This document shows positions 1-12,579 of a stretch of 64,000 nucleotides of DNA, piece after piece. The notes below the pieces were generated by a model. The model had not been told where the DNA came from. It worked only from the letters and a program-made list of their open reading frames with translations, and did no database searches. Location of the stretch: assembly GCF_004664715.2 (NCBI RefSeq), contig NC_051063.1, forward strand, positions 117,104,829 through 117,168,828, written 5' to 3'. Within the stretch, counting starts at the first letter, position 1. Each line of letters starts with the position of its first letter. The translations under genes were made by a program, and so were the position numbers. Source of the DNA: Peromyscus leucopus (Eukaryota; Chordata; Mammalia; Rodentia; Cricetidae).

Positions 1-925
1 TACTTGAACCTTCTTGTCTTCATTTCCACCATGGTATGGCACCAATCGTGAAACTGTTGGGTGCAGTATCACGATAAGCAACACACTTGAGGTGAAATGA
101 CTGATTATATAGACATGCTATTTTAGATCTAGATATGTTTCTGGATAATTAAGTGTCACTAAAGTCAGGAAGATTTAAAACTTTGTGTAATGAAATTATT
201 GATCTGATAACTTTTGGTTTTCCATGTAAATAGTGTCTTAAAATGACATGTGTTTGCCACATAAGTGAAGTTTTGTGCTAATGTGCACGTTTTTCCAACC
301 TTTCAGATGTTACTTGATGGATCAAATCTTTAGAATAAAGAAGAAAAAAAGACACTGTAAGAAATGTTATATTAGTAAAGCAAAAAAAGGTAATCACAAC
401 ATTTTTGCTTTATTTTCAAAACTTATTTTTCTAATTTTCTTTTGGGTAAAGCTTGTCTATTTAATGTTTTCTTCATTCTACCTTCCAAATGAGTATATTT
501 AGCCTTTAACTGAATGAATTATCAATATCAACGTATCATATTCGATAAATAGATTCATGGCATAGTCAAAAACCTTCTCACAATTTAAATATAAAGATAC
601 CCATTATGTCCCACTTGGAGAACTCTTCCTCCCTTTCTTAACTTCATTATAGTCATTCTCATCTGTCCAGGACAACAGACTTTAAGACTTTACATTTAAT
701 CAGTTTAATTTTATTTTCTAAGCACAATCATTCATAAACATTTTTTTCATGAAATAATGTCATACTGTTTACTTGTTTCAATCTATTTCCATTCTTCAAA
801 TTCCATTATGCTCCATTTTGTTACCAATTTTCATAAACTATAATTCTAATGGATACTTCGTTTTCTTTCTTAAGCAATATTTATGTTTCATGAATTGTTG
901 CTAATCCATTTTTGCTAAATTGTAG
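1..925. other. Intergenic, no recognised content
   Basis: AT-rich sequence with only short unconserved reading frames. I recognise no gene, SINE or LTR here. Confidence 0.5.
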
Positions 926-931
926 GGAAGG

Positions 932-1335
932 TGTAGCTGGAGTTTTCTCCAGTTCTTCCTGGCCTACGGTCAGGACAAATCTTTCTCAACTGGCAGTCCC
1001 ACAGCTGCTCAGACCCAACAGAATAAGCACACAGAGACTTATATTGCTTACAAACTGTATGGCTGCAGCAGGCTTTTTGTTCTCTCTTTCTTACATCTTA
1101 AATTAACCCATATCTATTAGTCTACAAGTTGCCACGTGGCTTGTGGCTTACTGGTACCTAACATCTCACTTTCCATGGCGGCAGCTGGGCAGCTCTCCAC
1201 CTCAGCCTTCCACTTCCCAGAATTCTCTTCTCTCCTTGTCCCACCTATACTTCTTGCCTGGCTACTGGCCAATCAGTGTTTTATTTATTAACCAATCAGA
1301 TTTAACACATTTAACATACAGAACGTCCCACAGCA
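932..1335 (-). mobile_element. Solo LTR, cricetid TGCTGTGG family
   Basis: A 404-bp block that starts TGTAGCTGG and ends CCCACAGCA. It is flanked by perfect 6-bp direct repeats GGAAGG (926-931 and 1336-1341). On the minus strand it reads TGCTGTGGGA...CTACA, the same family as the LTRs at 23080, 27820 and 30385. Six-base duplications are typical of class II (ERVK-like) integrations. No internal region is attached, so this is a solo LTR left by LTR-LTR recombination. Confidence 0.85.
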
Positions 1336-1631
1336 GGAAGGTATGTAGGAAGGGCTGACAGAAGGAAAGGGAAGCTGTAAGTGATATTATTCTGTTTCTA
1401 TTAAAATATATTTAATTTAAGAAAGCTGTGCATTGGAATTCATATGAACTTGGAGTGGTTTAGCCACGTGTGCTGTACGTGTAAAGGGCTGGGAGGCTTA
1501 ATATATAGGCATGAGCATTATTGAAATGATGAGTTTTGAAATGTGCATTGTAACAGAACTTCAGTCAAAATTTTAGTCAAAATGTTTGATGACCCCCCTA
1601 ATTGTCTATCAAACATCAAGTGGTCAGCCAT

Positions 1632-1633
<2 letters not shown>

Positions 1634-1677
<44 letters not shown>
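1634..1677. repeat. (CA)n microsatellite
   Basis: About 22 uninterrupted CA units. Confidence 0.97.
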
Positions 1678-1679
<2 letters not shown>

Positions 1680-2149
1680 TTCCTTAAGGCTTTATTTAAA
1701 AACCTTTGTTTTGTTTGTTTCTTGTCTCCCTGGGGAGACCCACAGATGTTTCCTAGTGAGAATTTATTTAGGGTCAGAAAATCTGAGCTTGCTTTACCCA
1801 GAAGGCTGCATAAGGAGATGATTTGACCATGGGCGAGTTTATCATGTGTTTGGAAGGAAGGATCTACACTTGGCTGTACTGTGTGCTTTTATCATCCAAG
1901 GAGGAGGTCTTCTGCATAAACCCATAAGGCCATTGGGTATTGATCCAGGCCCTCCAGAAGCTATACTATGTTTCTTTCTTCTCATCGGCTAGACCTCTCT
2001 TTCTATGTAATACTTCTTATCCCTCTCTCCTCCTAGAACCCTTCAAAAAGTGGGAGCTTGACTCCCACATCTCCCTTCCATTCCAGCTCTTCCTCTGCCC
2101 TTCACTTACGGCCCTTTATACTTTCCTGGTTTCTTTAGTTATTCCATGA

Positions 2150-2715
2150 TTTATAGTACTATCTGAGAATTTGGAGCTAGAAGCTACAGATGAGCAAACA
2201 CATGAAGCATCTGTCTGTGTCTGGATTTCCTCACTTCATATATAATCTTTTCTAGTTCCATCTATTTGCCTACAAACTCCATAATTTCATTTTCTTTACA
2301 AGTGAATAATATTGAATTCTCCATACTTGTTTCCAGAGTAGCTACTCTAGTTTTCATTCTGATAAACAGTGAATGAGGCTTCCTCTTTCTCCATGTCCTC
2401 TCCAATAACTATTGTTAGTTATTTTGTTGGGATTTGTCATTCTGACTAGGGTGTTTTAATTTTCATTTTCCTAATTGTTAAGAATGATGAACACTTTTCA
2501 GATATTACTTAATCATTTTTATTTCTCTATGTTTAGACTTTTAGCTCATTTATTTAATTGGTTCCTTGTATATTTGCTTTATGAGTTCTTTGTATATTTT
2601 AGGTATTAGTCCTCTGTCAAATGTATAGCTGGTAAACAGTCTCTCCAAACATGCAGGTTCCTTCTTCACCTGATTGTTTCCTTACATATATAGTAGCTTT
2701 TTACATACACTATAC
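2150..2715 (-). mobile_element. L1 fragment, ORF2 3' part, antisense
   Basis: The minus strand matches rodent L1 ORF2 near its end, including the stretch equivalent to AATGAAATTATGGAGTTTG and the region around CCTCTGTCAAATG (plus strand). Many stops and indels make it an old, dead copy. It directly abuts the sense L1 that starts near 2716 and contains roughly the ORF2 segment missing from that copy. Confidence 0.75.
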
Positions 2716-3434
2716 TCAGAAGTGAATAAAAGCATGTCTAAAATAGATCACATGCTGGTATACAAAACAAACCTTAGCAAATAAAAAAAAATTTGAAATG
2801 ATCCCATGTATCCTATCTTCAAATTCAATAAAACTTAAAATTGATAGCAGAGACATTAGTATCTGGAAAAATTTTATGGATATTAACCAACTCATCACTA
2901 AATGATGAATATGTCAAAGGAGAAATCAAGGAAGAAGTAAATAGGTTCCAGAAACCTATTACAATAAAACAAAAATCTCTGGGACACATTTAAAACAAAT
3001 AAAAAGGACATTTAAAAATTAGAATGGGCACAATACCATAACAAACCAAACGAACCCAATAGATGACAAGAGTAGTAAAAATCAAAGCATAAATTAGTGA
3101 AATAGAAACTAAGAAATCAATTCACAGAATCAATGAATCTACCAACTGATTCTTTGAGATGATAAAAAAAATCAGTAGATCATTGGTCCAACTAAGCCAA
3201 AGAAAGATATGACCCAAGTTAACAGAACCAGGAATTAATAGGGGAACATTATAACAGACAACAAAGAAACACAGAATAAGGAAATTTAAAAGTCTGTACT
3301 GTGTTAAGCTGGATAATCTAAAAGAAATGGGTAAATATCTTGATTCAGCTAAACCACCAAACTTAAACCGAGAAGAGACTAACAAGCTAAACAGACCCAC
3401 AACAAAGAAAGAGATTAAAACATTAAAAAAAAAA

Positions 3435-3620
3435 GCTGGGCGGTGGTGGCGCATGCCTTTAATGCCAGCACTCGGGAGGCAGAGGCAGGCGGATCTCTGT
3501 GAGTTCGAGGCCAGCCTGGGCTACCAAGTGAGTTCCAGGAAAAGGCGCAAAGCTACACAGAGAAACCCTGTCTCGAAAAACCAAAAAAAAAAAAAAAAAA
3601 AAAAAACCAAAAAAAAAAAA
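3435..3620 (+). mobile_element. B1 SINE, young, with long A tail
   Basis: Full-length B1 beginning GCTGGGCGGTGGTGGCGC, with the cricetid tail variant and many intact CpGs. The A-rich tail reaches about 3620. Flanking repeats built on AAAACATTAAAAA lie on both sides. It is inserted in the L1 at 2716-6620. Confidence 0.93.
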
Positions 3621-3963
3621 CATTAAAAAAAAATTCAAATGTTAAAAATCTAGGCTCAGGTAGATTCAAAACAATTCTACCATATGTTCAAAGAACTGCA
3701 AACAATCCTTAAACTCTTCAAAAACATAGAAACAGAATGATCACTCCTAAAATAATTCTATGAAGCCAGTTTTACCCTAACATGCAAACCAATAAACACA
3801 CACATGTATGCATGTATGTGCACAAACACAGACCAATATTCCTAGTAAACATATGTGAAAAAAATCCTCAATAAAATACTAACAAACAAAATACAATCAT
3901 ATATCAAGATTATCCACCACAATCAACTTGACTTTGTCCCAGAAGTACAGAGTTGGTTCAATA

Positions 3964-5223
3964 TGCTGGGGTCGAGCCTTGGCTCAGGTTCAGGTTCTGA
4001 GGCAGGGAAGGGGCATCGGCACAAGGAAAACTTCCGACCAAGTGGAGTGCACTCAAACAGCCCTGAATATCTCAGGCTGTCTTTATTTATACTTAAACAG
4101 AGTTTTGTTTTGTTTTGGATTTTAAACCAGGGTTACATGAACAGCTTTATTATTGGTTTCTATTTTTGACTTTAAGAAATACATCACAATTTTAGGAACA
4201 TAGCATGATCATTATGAAAACCCCCATTGTTTCTCTTTATGCTTCCCCAAACACACCTTCTCACCCCCTGTACAACCTTTTTCTGGAGATAGAGTTCAGC
4301 ATTTTGCAGGCCTAACTAAATATTGAGCCAGACACATCCTTCTCTCACAGCACTCTCACCTGCTCTCACAAGTCCGCTGGCAGATACTTGTGATTACAAA
4401 GGTAAAAGGTAATAGACATGGGCACAATGCTTTAAGGACAATGTTCAAACACAGACAATTCTTTTGTGTCTGTAAGATATTTTTATACATTTCCTTTTTC
4501 TACAATATGGTCCCATGTCTCAATCTCTCTGTAAAAGGCAGACTTTGACAAAGTAGGCTTTTCCTATCTCACTATACCATTCCTCTTCCACCAATATAAG
4601 CTCCTAAGTATGGTAAAGATGCATCTATCCATTCCACATTTTGCACTGTAATTTTTTTCTCTTGGATCATACCAGATCCTATCAATGATTCTATGCCTGG
4701 TGTACAGAGAACTTATGTTCAACAGTTGGCACCGTGTATTCCTGAGACCTTTTCCCTATTCTGTGTATACATGCCTTTACTCTCTTCCCCAGAACTGTGA
4801 GACACAGTTAATGTTTCAGGTGTCATTTTTTCATATGTACCTAAGTATCTGTACTGAGTCAGAAAATTTCTGAGGAATAGGAGTTGCAGTTAGTAATTCC
4901 AGATAAGAGACTTGAGAAGCATTAGACCCTCTGTTGAATCTTAGGGTAAAATATTTGAGAAAAAGTAGAATTTTTCAGGGAAAATTACAGCTACTGCATA
5001 TGTGACAGACAAAGTAAAACTAAAAACCACCCAAAGAATCACCAATAAAACAAGAGAGAAAAGAGCCTGCAAGCTGCATGAGTTGTGCAAATGTCTAAGC
5101 TGTCCTGTGGACTACTGGTATTTGCCAAGTGAGAGTTCATTTCCACAGATGCCTTGCCCTGAGGAAACCCATTGGACAGGTAGTCATATGCTGATCCCAG
5201 ACTAGCCTGCATGGCTCCCAGCA
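3964..5223 (-). mobile_element. Solo LTR of 1.26 kb, class II type, inside L1
   Basis: The block begins TGCTGGGGTC and ends CTCCCAGCA, so its ends form the perfect inverted repeat TGCTGGG/CCCAGCA. Flanks are TCAATA (3958-3963) and TCAACA (5224-5229), a 6-bp target duplication with one mismatch. L1 sequence continues on both sides without a gap. On the minus strand a TATA-like AGTATAAATAAAG at about 4081-4092 leaves roughly 1.1 kb of U3 and 130 bp of R-U5. Length and termini resemble the long RMER-type rodent LTRs. The exact family is not certain. Confidence 0.75.
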
Positions 5224-7094
5224 TCAACATATGTAAGTGATAGATCCAACTAATTATATAAGTAATTTTAAAGACAAAAATCACATGATCACAATAGTTG
5301 TATAAAAAGCCTTTGACAGAATTCAACATGCTTTCATGATAAAAGTCCTAAAGAGAGTATAACTGGAGATAACATACCCCATCATTATAAAGGCTATATA
5401 GGACAAACCTACAGCTAACATTATCCTAAATAGATTAAAAAGCAATCCCATTAAAATCAAGGATGTGATAAGGCTGCCCTGTGTCCCCACTCCTTTTTGT
5501 TTTTATTCTAGAAGCACTAACTGGACCAAGAATACAAGAGAAGGAAAATAAAGTCATACAAGTAGAAAAAGATGAAGCCAAATTATATCTTTTTGCACAT
5601 GGTATGATATTATTCTTAAGAGAAAACAAAAATTCTAATAGAAAGTGTCTTGAAACAATGAACAGTTTCAGAAAAAAGGCAGGGTAAAAACCAACTGAGA
5701 AAAAGCAGTAGCCTTTCTATATACTAACAAAGAACACGTTGAGAAAGAGATCATGGGGACCCTTTCACTTCCAATAGCATCAACGACAATAAAATATTTT
5801 GGAATAAACAGAATCAAGGAAGTGAAAGACTTCTTTTGAATCCTTGAAGAAAGAAATAGACAAATACACTAGGAAATGGAAAGACATCAATCAATGTATA
5901 TGGGTCGGTAGAATTAATACAGTGAAAATTACTACCCTGCCAAAATACAACTTACAGATCCAATGCAATACCAATGCAAATAATCTAACATTCTTCACAG
6001 ACTAGAATATGAAAAATCCTTAAATTCATGTTGAACCAGACATGACTCCAAATAGCCAAAGAAATTCAGAGCAAAAAGAATACTGGGAGGATCTCCTTTC
6101 CAAGATAAAAGATTGAACTATAGCAATAAAAATAATGTGGCAATGGCACCAGACGAGATATGTAGACCAATGGAATAAAATAGAAGACTCAAACATGAGT
6201 ACTCATAACAGCTGTTTGATAATGGACAAAATAATTTACAATGAAGAAAGAACAGCATCTTAAACAAATGGTTTTGGAAAACTAAATTTCCACATGCAGA
6301 ATAATTAAATCAAACCATGCACAAAAATTAGATCCAGGTGGATTAAAGACCTCAGTTTTAACCCTGAAACACTAAAACCACCGCAAACACAGGCAGTACC
6401 CTACAAGATATCAGTGGAGGAAAGGATCTTCTGAATAGGACTCCATTTGCCCAGAAGATAAGATAAACAATTGGTGACCTGGACTTCATAAAACAATTAG
6501 TGAAAAAAGAGGAGGCCATAAATTTAAAGTACAGTGAGGATAGGTATATGGAAGAGTTTGGAGAGAGAAAAGTGAAGGGAGAAATGTAGTTATATTATAA
6601 TCACAAAAATCAAAAGCTAAACAAATAGAAATTTTTTCAAGTATCACAATGTTTAGTGATAGACCAAAGTATATAAAATCAGGGCATGAACATGACTTGA
6701 TAAATGAAGTAGACTTAATTTCAATCTTGTATTAAGAGGAACCAATTCAAATTCTCACCATCTGTTTCACACCCACAAAAACCCTTAATAGCATTAGTGA
6801 TCTCTCAAAACTGGTCAGTTTTTTTTTTTTTTATAAGCAAACCATGTTTCTTTTTAAAAATGGCTTGTGCACTTACTCAGGCCAAAGGATATTAAAATCT
6901 ATCACATAAAGCCCATTACCAGAGGTAGAAATACAGACAACATACTATTATGGCAAAAATCATCAATTATAGTTAAGAATTTTTCTGTAACAATCAAATG
7001 GATAATCAAATATTACAACAACTCAGTATTACTGAGCAAAGTGCATCTCCACAGTATTCCATGCTGCTATTCAGTTTTCTAACTTAAAACGGCC

Positions 7095-7310
7095 ACAAAT
7101 AGACTTTTTAAAAAAGATTTATTTTTATTTTATATGTATATGTGTTTTCTCCATATGCATATATGTAAACCACATGTTTATCTGGTTCTCACAGAGTTCA
7201 GAAAAGGGCATCAGATCCCCAAGAACTGGAGTTATGGATGGTTGGGAGGGAACTGAACTCCCATCCTCTGGAAGAGTAACAAATGCTCTTAACTACTTAG
7301 AGTTCTCTCT
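7095..7310 (-). mobile_element. B3/B2-type SINE
   Basis: The minus strand carries the B3 body. On the plus strand the hallmarks are AAAAGGGCATCAGATCC, AACTGGAGTTATGGATGG and CCTCTGGAAGAG. Moderately diverged. Confidence 0.8.
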
Positions 7311-7319
7311 AGCTCTGAA

Positions 7320-10300
7320 ATATATATTTTTTAATAACTACACCGGGCTGACTAAATTTATTTTCAAAAGTCATGTAAGAGGAAATAAAATTTCTTTTAT
7401 AACACCCTCTGCTGCATCTGACAATTAAACTAAAGAATACCCTTTAATTGTTTCCTCCACCCCACACCAACTATTCCCAACTTTTTTCTGTTGTCTGTTT
7501 TCATTTGCCCTCTTGTTTTCATAAATTTACCTTTCTGATAAACAACAAGTATTTGTGAAATAGAAATGTCCTAGTCTTTCTTTTATCAAACATGCCCATG
7601 TTGTCTCATGTCAACATGTACTTTTCCCATTTCAGATTGTTACAGTGGAACAGCTTCATCTCAGCCTCTACAGCATTAATCTCTACTTTTCTCAGTATAC
7701 AACACTATGATCTTCCTCATCTGTGTTTTAAGTTCCATCTTTAATAGGTGCACTATTTCTTACATATTAGTTTATTTACAGAATAAGATACTTTACATGT
7801 CAATCCCTCTTACATACATAATTTCTTTGTAAAATAAAGAGGTTACTGTAAAATGACAAATTAGAGTCAAAATATAAGGACAGTAGCTGCTCTGCTTATA
7901 TTGTTTGTCCTCTACCACTGACTCCATAATAAGTGCAGAGATAATAAAGCTCAAATGGCCTTAGGGATTACCTAGTTCATTGTTTTAGATTTAACATAAT
8001 AAGGACCTGAAGTAGAGAGAGAGAGACATTAACCTGCCCAGGCCATGCAAAGTGGAGGGCAGTATGATTACAGTGTAGGATTCTAGACTCATTCTGAACC
8101 ATTCTCTTCCCAGCTTTTCCTTCAGATCATCAAATAAAACCTATTTTTATTACAATGACTCTAACCTTGACTTTAAGGACATCTCCTCTTCTTTTTCCAC
8201 ATTTAAGACAAAATTGTTTTCTGCAACAGGAGATTAAGATAGTTGGCATTCCTTTATGCTTACTTAGTCTTTTCAAGCAATTATCTCCATCCTATCAGAC
8301 TTTGAGATTAAGCTGCCAGTGGTGACCTTATTAAAGTTCAGAGTTATAATAAGCTTCCCTACAAATTGTTGAGAAGGCCTTCCTGAAGTAGTATAGAGAA
8401 AAGATTATGGACTCAGAGGCCAACATAACAAATCTCATTTTTTTCAGTCAGTGGTTTATAGGTCAAGTGATTCAACTGTCAAAATACATTGGTTAAGGAT
8501 GCATTAATATCAACTGTACCAAGTGTTATGCTTATTAAACTCTCCCATGATGCTTAATTATAAGATGTTGTAATAAGTGCATTGAATATTTTAGAAAAAA
8601 ATATTTGTTTCTTTTTTCTTTAACTACACTACTCTACAGAAAGAGGATGTAGTTATTTAAGTGGATAATAAGGTTTAAAACCTTGGTTGCTTATAATAAT
8701 TAACATAGATGTTAAAAATTTGATTGATTTTTCTTGAAAAGTTGTTGCTTTAAAGACGTTTATCTCCAATGCTATAATATATTCATTACATACCATTAGA
8801 ACAATTAATGGAAAAATCCCCAAAATATGAAAAAAGTACAAACAAGCTATTTCTGTATCAAATTCAGAAACTAATACACAGGTCGAATATTTCAAATAGT
8901 ATTTAAAAATAAAGACACATATAGTCAAAATGAAATGTATGGTAAATAAGTTTGCCAAATTAGATAACCAAAGTTCAGGGTTACCTTATTTTCTACATGA
9001 ATTTACCTGTATTTGATTACTGATTATATCTTTATTCATAAACTACATAAAGTAAGGTTGCATATTTTATTAAATTATTATATTTGTTATATTATATTTG
9101 TATGTATATAAATATTTTGGGGCATACTTATTTTAAAAATAAATACACATTTGAGGATATACTTACTATTTGCATCTAAAGAACTTTAGTAAATGAGATT
9201 ATAAGATGGTTTCTGAGGTCATTTTATGGGTTTTCAGGCTAATAAAGTTTCTAAAAATAAGTTAAAGAGAATCTAAGAAATTCTAAGTCATTATGAAGGA
9301 AAGATATATATTTACTGTAAACATGATTAATGATATATGATTTGTAGATTTTTTTCTGAAAAGGGATAAAATTCCTACACACAGAATTTGTTCCTGGCTT
9401 AAAAGAGACTTATCCATAGCCAGAGAGAATGGGTCTTCTTCCTCTCCCCATGTGCCCAAAAATGTACCTGTCTTCATCCTACTCTAATTTCCCCTATTTG
9501 GGCTTTCATACTTTAGTATTAACATTCGCTGAAGTTCCACTTTCTAAAGATTATTCATGTATTACATGTTAAAATTCACTGAACTTAAAATACTTTGGAT
9601 AGAGCTCTGCAAGACATCCTTAATGGTGTAAATGGAATCACATACTTTGGAGGTGACTATCACTTGTGTAAATGGATCTATGGTCTGCTCAGTGCTGGGG
9701 AATTCATGTTTGACAAGCTGGACAACATAAATCTAGCCAACTTCCCATGGTTGGAGAGGACATGGACTCTAAAGGAGAAACTACCACTACTGTTCTCTTA
9801 AATTGATATAATTCTAATCATTATACCTTCAGATAAGTGTACATTTCACCCCTCCTCAAAGAAGCGTGTGCTTATAGTAAATGGAGGCTAGTACAGAGAT
9901 CCACAATTGGCCTAAATGCAGAAAATAAATGATCCTGTGGTGTCTGTCCACCTACTCATTACATCTACTATCACTACACTTGAATACTGGAACAGAATAC
10001 AGGAAATGGTATCAGGAAGACTGTAAGTGCCAGAGGACATATAATTAGATATATGTGTATATTTATGCAAAACTGATAAAGAAGAGATAATGAATCTGAA
10101 TGGGAAAGTATTCATATATGAAAATATCAAAAATTATTTAAAATTATTTTGCCTTTGGGAAGAAGGAAAATGACTATTGGTCAAGAGAAAGATAATTCCA
10201 GGACATTAGCCAATTTTGCTTTTAACTTAAAAATATAATTATATACTTTTCTTCTCATTAACTAGATAAACATATACAATTGGTGTTTGAATGGTTACAA

Positions 10301-12045
10301 TCATATTGACTCCCTAAAATCGTTATATTTTTAAATATGTTTAAAATGTAACTCTGTGAAAGCCATTTTTTAATGTCTCATAAAATTGCATTTCAGCCAA
10401 GTACACATTTATAGCATTATTGTTGTTCTATGAAGAAACCCTTGAATGTTCTTCTCCATTTGGGGTCATATAAGGAAAGCTGAATCTGATATTCTAGAGA
10501 AAACTATGAAAGTCACCAGTTTTGATGACTTTAGTTGTTAATTAATACTGCTTGTCTTCTGCATATCATTGGGGGGCTAAACAGTATTTTTATATGACAT
10601 ATGCCAAGCAGACTCATAAAGAAATATGTAGGATCTAGAGAACAAATTCTTTCCACTTGATCCTGAATTTTAGTAAAATCTTTCTGATCCTGAGGTGTGA
10701 ATTCAGCCAGGCTGAGATGCCAGCAAGCAGGAAGGAGGTCAAGGTCATCCAAGGGATACTGACTTAGAAGGGTCTGGGCAGGTGACCAAGCCCTTCCAGG
10801 GCTGAATAATTCTAAAGAAGAAGAATATTGACAAAAATATGTAGAAAAGACCTAACACTTTTATTCCCTTGGTTACCTGGGAGGGTAAGCAACTTGGAGG
10901 AGTGCTCTGGGAACAGTTACTCAGCACATTTGGTCAAATGAAGACAGTTATCCTGGAAACAAAAGAAATGGAGATTTCTGGACAAATTCCAATTAATTAT
11001 GTATGAGAAAAAATGCAGATCGCTAGCCCAAATGTTCCTGACCACCAAACTTAAGCCATTTAGGTTTTTGTTTTATTTTTTTTAATCCTATAGCCCAAGA
11101 AGTTCCTCTCTGACTAGAAAAGCTGAAAGTAAGAAATAATAAGAAAGAAGGGCCAGCAAACTTATCAAGTTTATTGCAAAATGAACTTCTATCTTGGTTG
11201 GAAAACAGGCAAGAAAACAAAATCATTTCTTTCAGTGAGAAAGAAAGGCTACAGATGTACCAGTTACATTTTCTAAGTCTCTTACTTGAAGGCAGACTGA
11301 CCCTCTGGACTGAGTAAATTGTAGAAGGTTTAGTGTACCCTTCAAGAGAAGAAGCTATGTAAAAGGGGTAGGTTCATGTTCTCTCAACCTAGCAAGGGCG
11401 AGGAGAGCAAGAAGATACCCACAGTGAAATGTTCTGTGTGGATTTATTCTGGGTGCTTTAGGTGTAATAGTGTCTATTCAAAATTAACAAACCAAATCTC
11501 TCATTCTTCACAAGGTGGTGGTCTCAGGCTTGGCAACACGGGATGTGAACTTTTCAGGGCATAAGCTCATCACAGGAAATGAACTAAAATAAGATCGTGT
11601 GAGTGAACTTTAATAGAAAATATGTGTGATTTTTTTGTTGAAAGGAGACATGTTGTTAACAAGCACACATATGGGAAAATGGTGTGCGAATGTAAAGACA
11701 GTGTTTGCAAACCTAAAACAAATCCTTCTTTATAAGATTCAAATGGAATCAGCCCTACCTGCATCTTGATTTCATACTTTTCATATCTAGTACTATGTGA
11801 GGAAAATTTCTATATCTGGTATTTGGTACTTTACTATGAGATTCTTAGAAAAATAACACTATGACTTGAATGTATTGGTTATCTATACATATAAGAAGAT
11901 ATAAATGTATAAATATTATACAAATAAAATGTCTAAATAACATATAAAATTACATTATAAATAGTGTATTTACAAATGTTAAGTTAAATTCCTAGTTTAA
12001 TGGGAGGAAATGTGAATTCATACTGCAATCATTAATCAAAGACAT
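7320..12045. other. Intergenic, largely unrecognised AT-rich DNA
   Basis: No SINE, LTR or gene is recognised over most of this 4.7 kb. The exception is 9590-10110, a less AT-rich patch described separately. Short A- or T-rich runs are common. Possible ancient repeats could only be found by profile search. Confidence 0.45.
9590..10110 (+). other. Unassigned patch, possible dispersed repeat or pseudogene
   Basis: This patch is less AT-rich than its surroundings. It holds a 68-codon frame (9595-9801) followed by sequence with a stop-rich character. There is no splice context, no poly(A) tail and no recognised protein motif. I think it more likely part of an unnamed rodent dispersed repeat than a gene. 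Confidence 0.3.
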
Positions 12046-12060
12046 TTAAAGCATGTTTTT

Positions 12061-12222
12061 GTTTTTGTTTTTTTTTTTTCTCCAGACAGGGTTTCTCTTG
12101 TGTAGCTTTGCGCCTTTCCTGGAACTCACTTGGTAGCCCAGGCTGGCGTCGAACTCACAGAGATTCGCCTGCCTCTGCCTCCCGAGTGCTGGAATTAAAG
12201 GCATGTGCCACCACTGCCCGGC
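12061..12222 (-). mobile_element. B1 SINE
   Basis: Full-length B1 on the minus strand: a T-rich start, then GTTTCTCTTGTGTAGC, ending CCACTGCCCGGC. Target duplications are TTAAAGCATGTTTT (12046-12059) and TTAAAGCGTGTTTT (12223-12236), one mismatch. Confidence 0.95.
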
Positions 12223-12454
12223 TTAAAGCGTGTTTTAATGTTACTGTTAACATCTGTCCAGTAGTCATCCTCTCTGTTTCTATGGGTAGAAACCAATTCT
12301 TCAATACCTAGCTACAAATAACAGGATAAGCATATACCAAAGTCTGGCCCATCTATCATTCCACGCACCTAATACCTATGATTCATGGGCATGAAATAGG
12401 TTTAAAGAATAGGCCTCCAGCATCTTTCAAGAACTTCCCTCTTATTAATTTGAT

Positions 12455-12576
12455 TTAATTTATTTTAGACATGGTCTCAAATGCTTCAAAGGATGGTCAT
12501 AAACTCCTAGGCTCAAGTGGGCTTCTGTCTCATCCACCCACGCAGCTAGGACTGCAGGCATATATCACACTTGGCT
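12455..12576 (-). mobile_element. Old B1-like (proto-B1) SINE
   Basis: Diverged minus-strand 7SL-derived sequence: GACATGGTCTCAAA, CTCCTAGGCTCAAGTG and AGGACTGCAGGCATAT are in the expected order. Far older than the other B1 copies. Confidence 0.65.
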
Positions 12577-12579
12577 TGA

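Larger units (their letters stand above)
2716..6620 (+). mobile_element. Degenerate L1 (ORF2 to 3' UTR), interrupted
   Basis: Sense L1 sequence starts in the ORF2 endonuclease-linker region. It runs through reverse-transcriptase-like sequence (around 3680-3960, resuming at 5224) to a purine-rich 3' UTR near 6510-6620. It is broken by a B1 (3435-3620) and by a 1.26-kb LTR (3964-5223). The last part of ORF2 appears deleted: sequence jumps from the region around 6480 (GACTTCATAAAA) almost directly to the 3' UTR. Stops and frameshifts throughout mean it cannot encode protein. Confidence 0.8.

Noticed and set aside
3122..3454. A 110-codon minus-strand hydrophobic frame
   Set aside because: Antisense of L1 ORF2; AT-rich antisense L1 often gives spurious Phe/Leu-rich frames.
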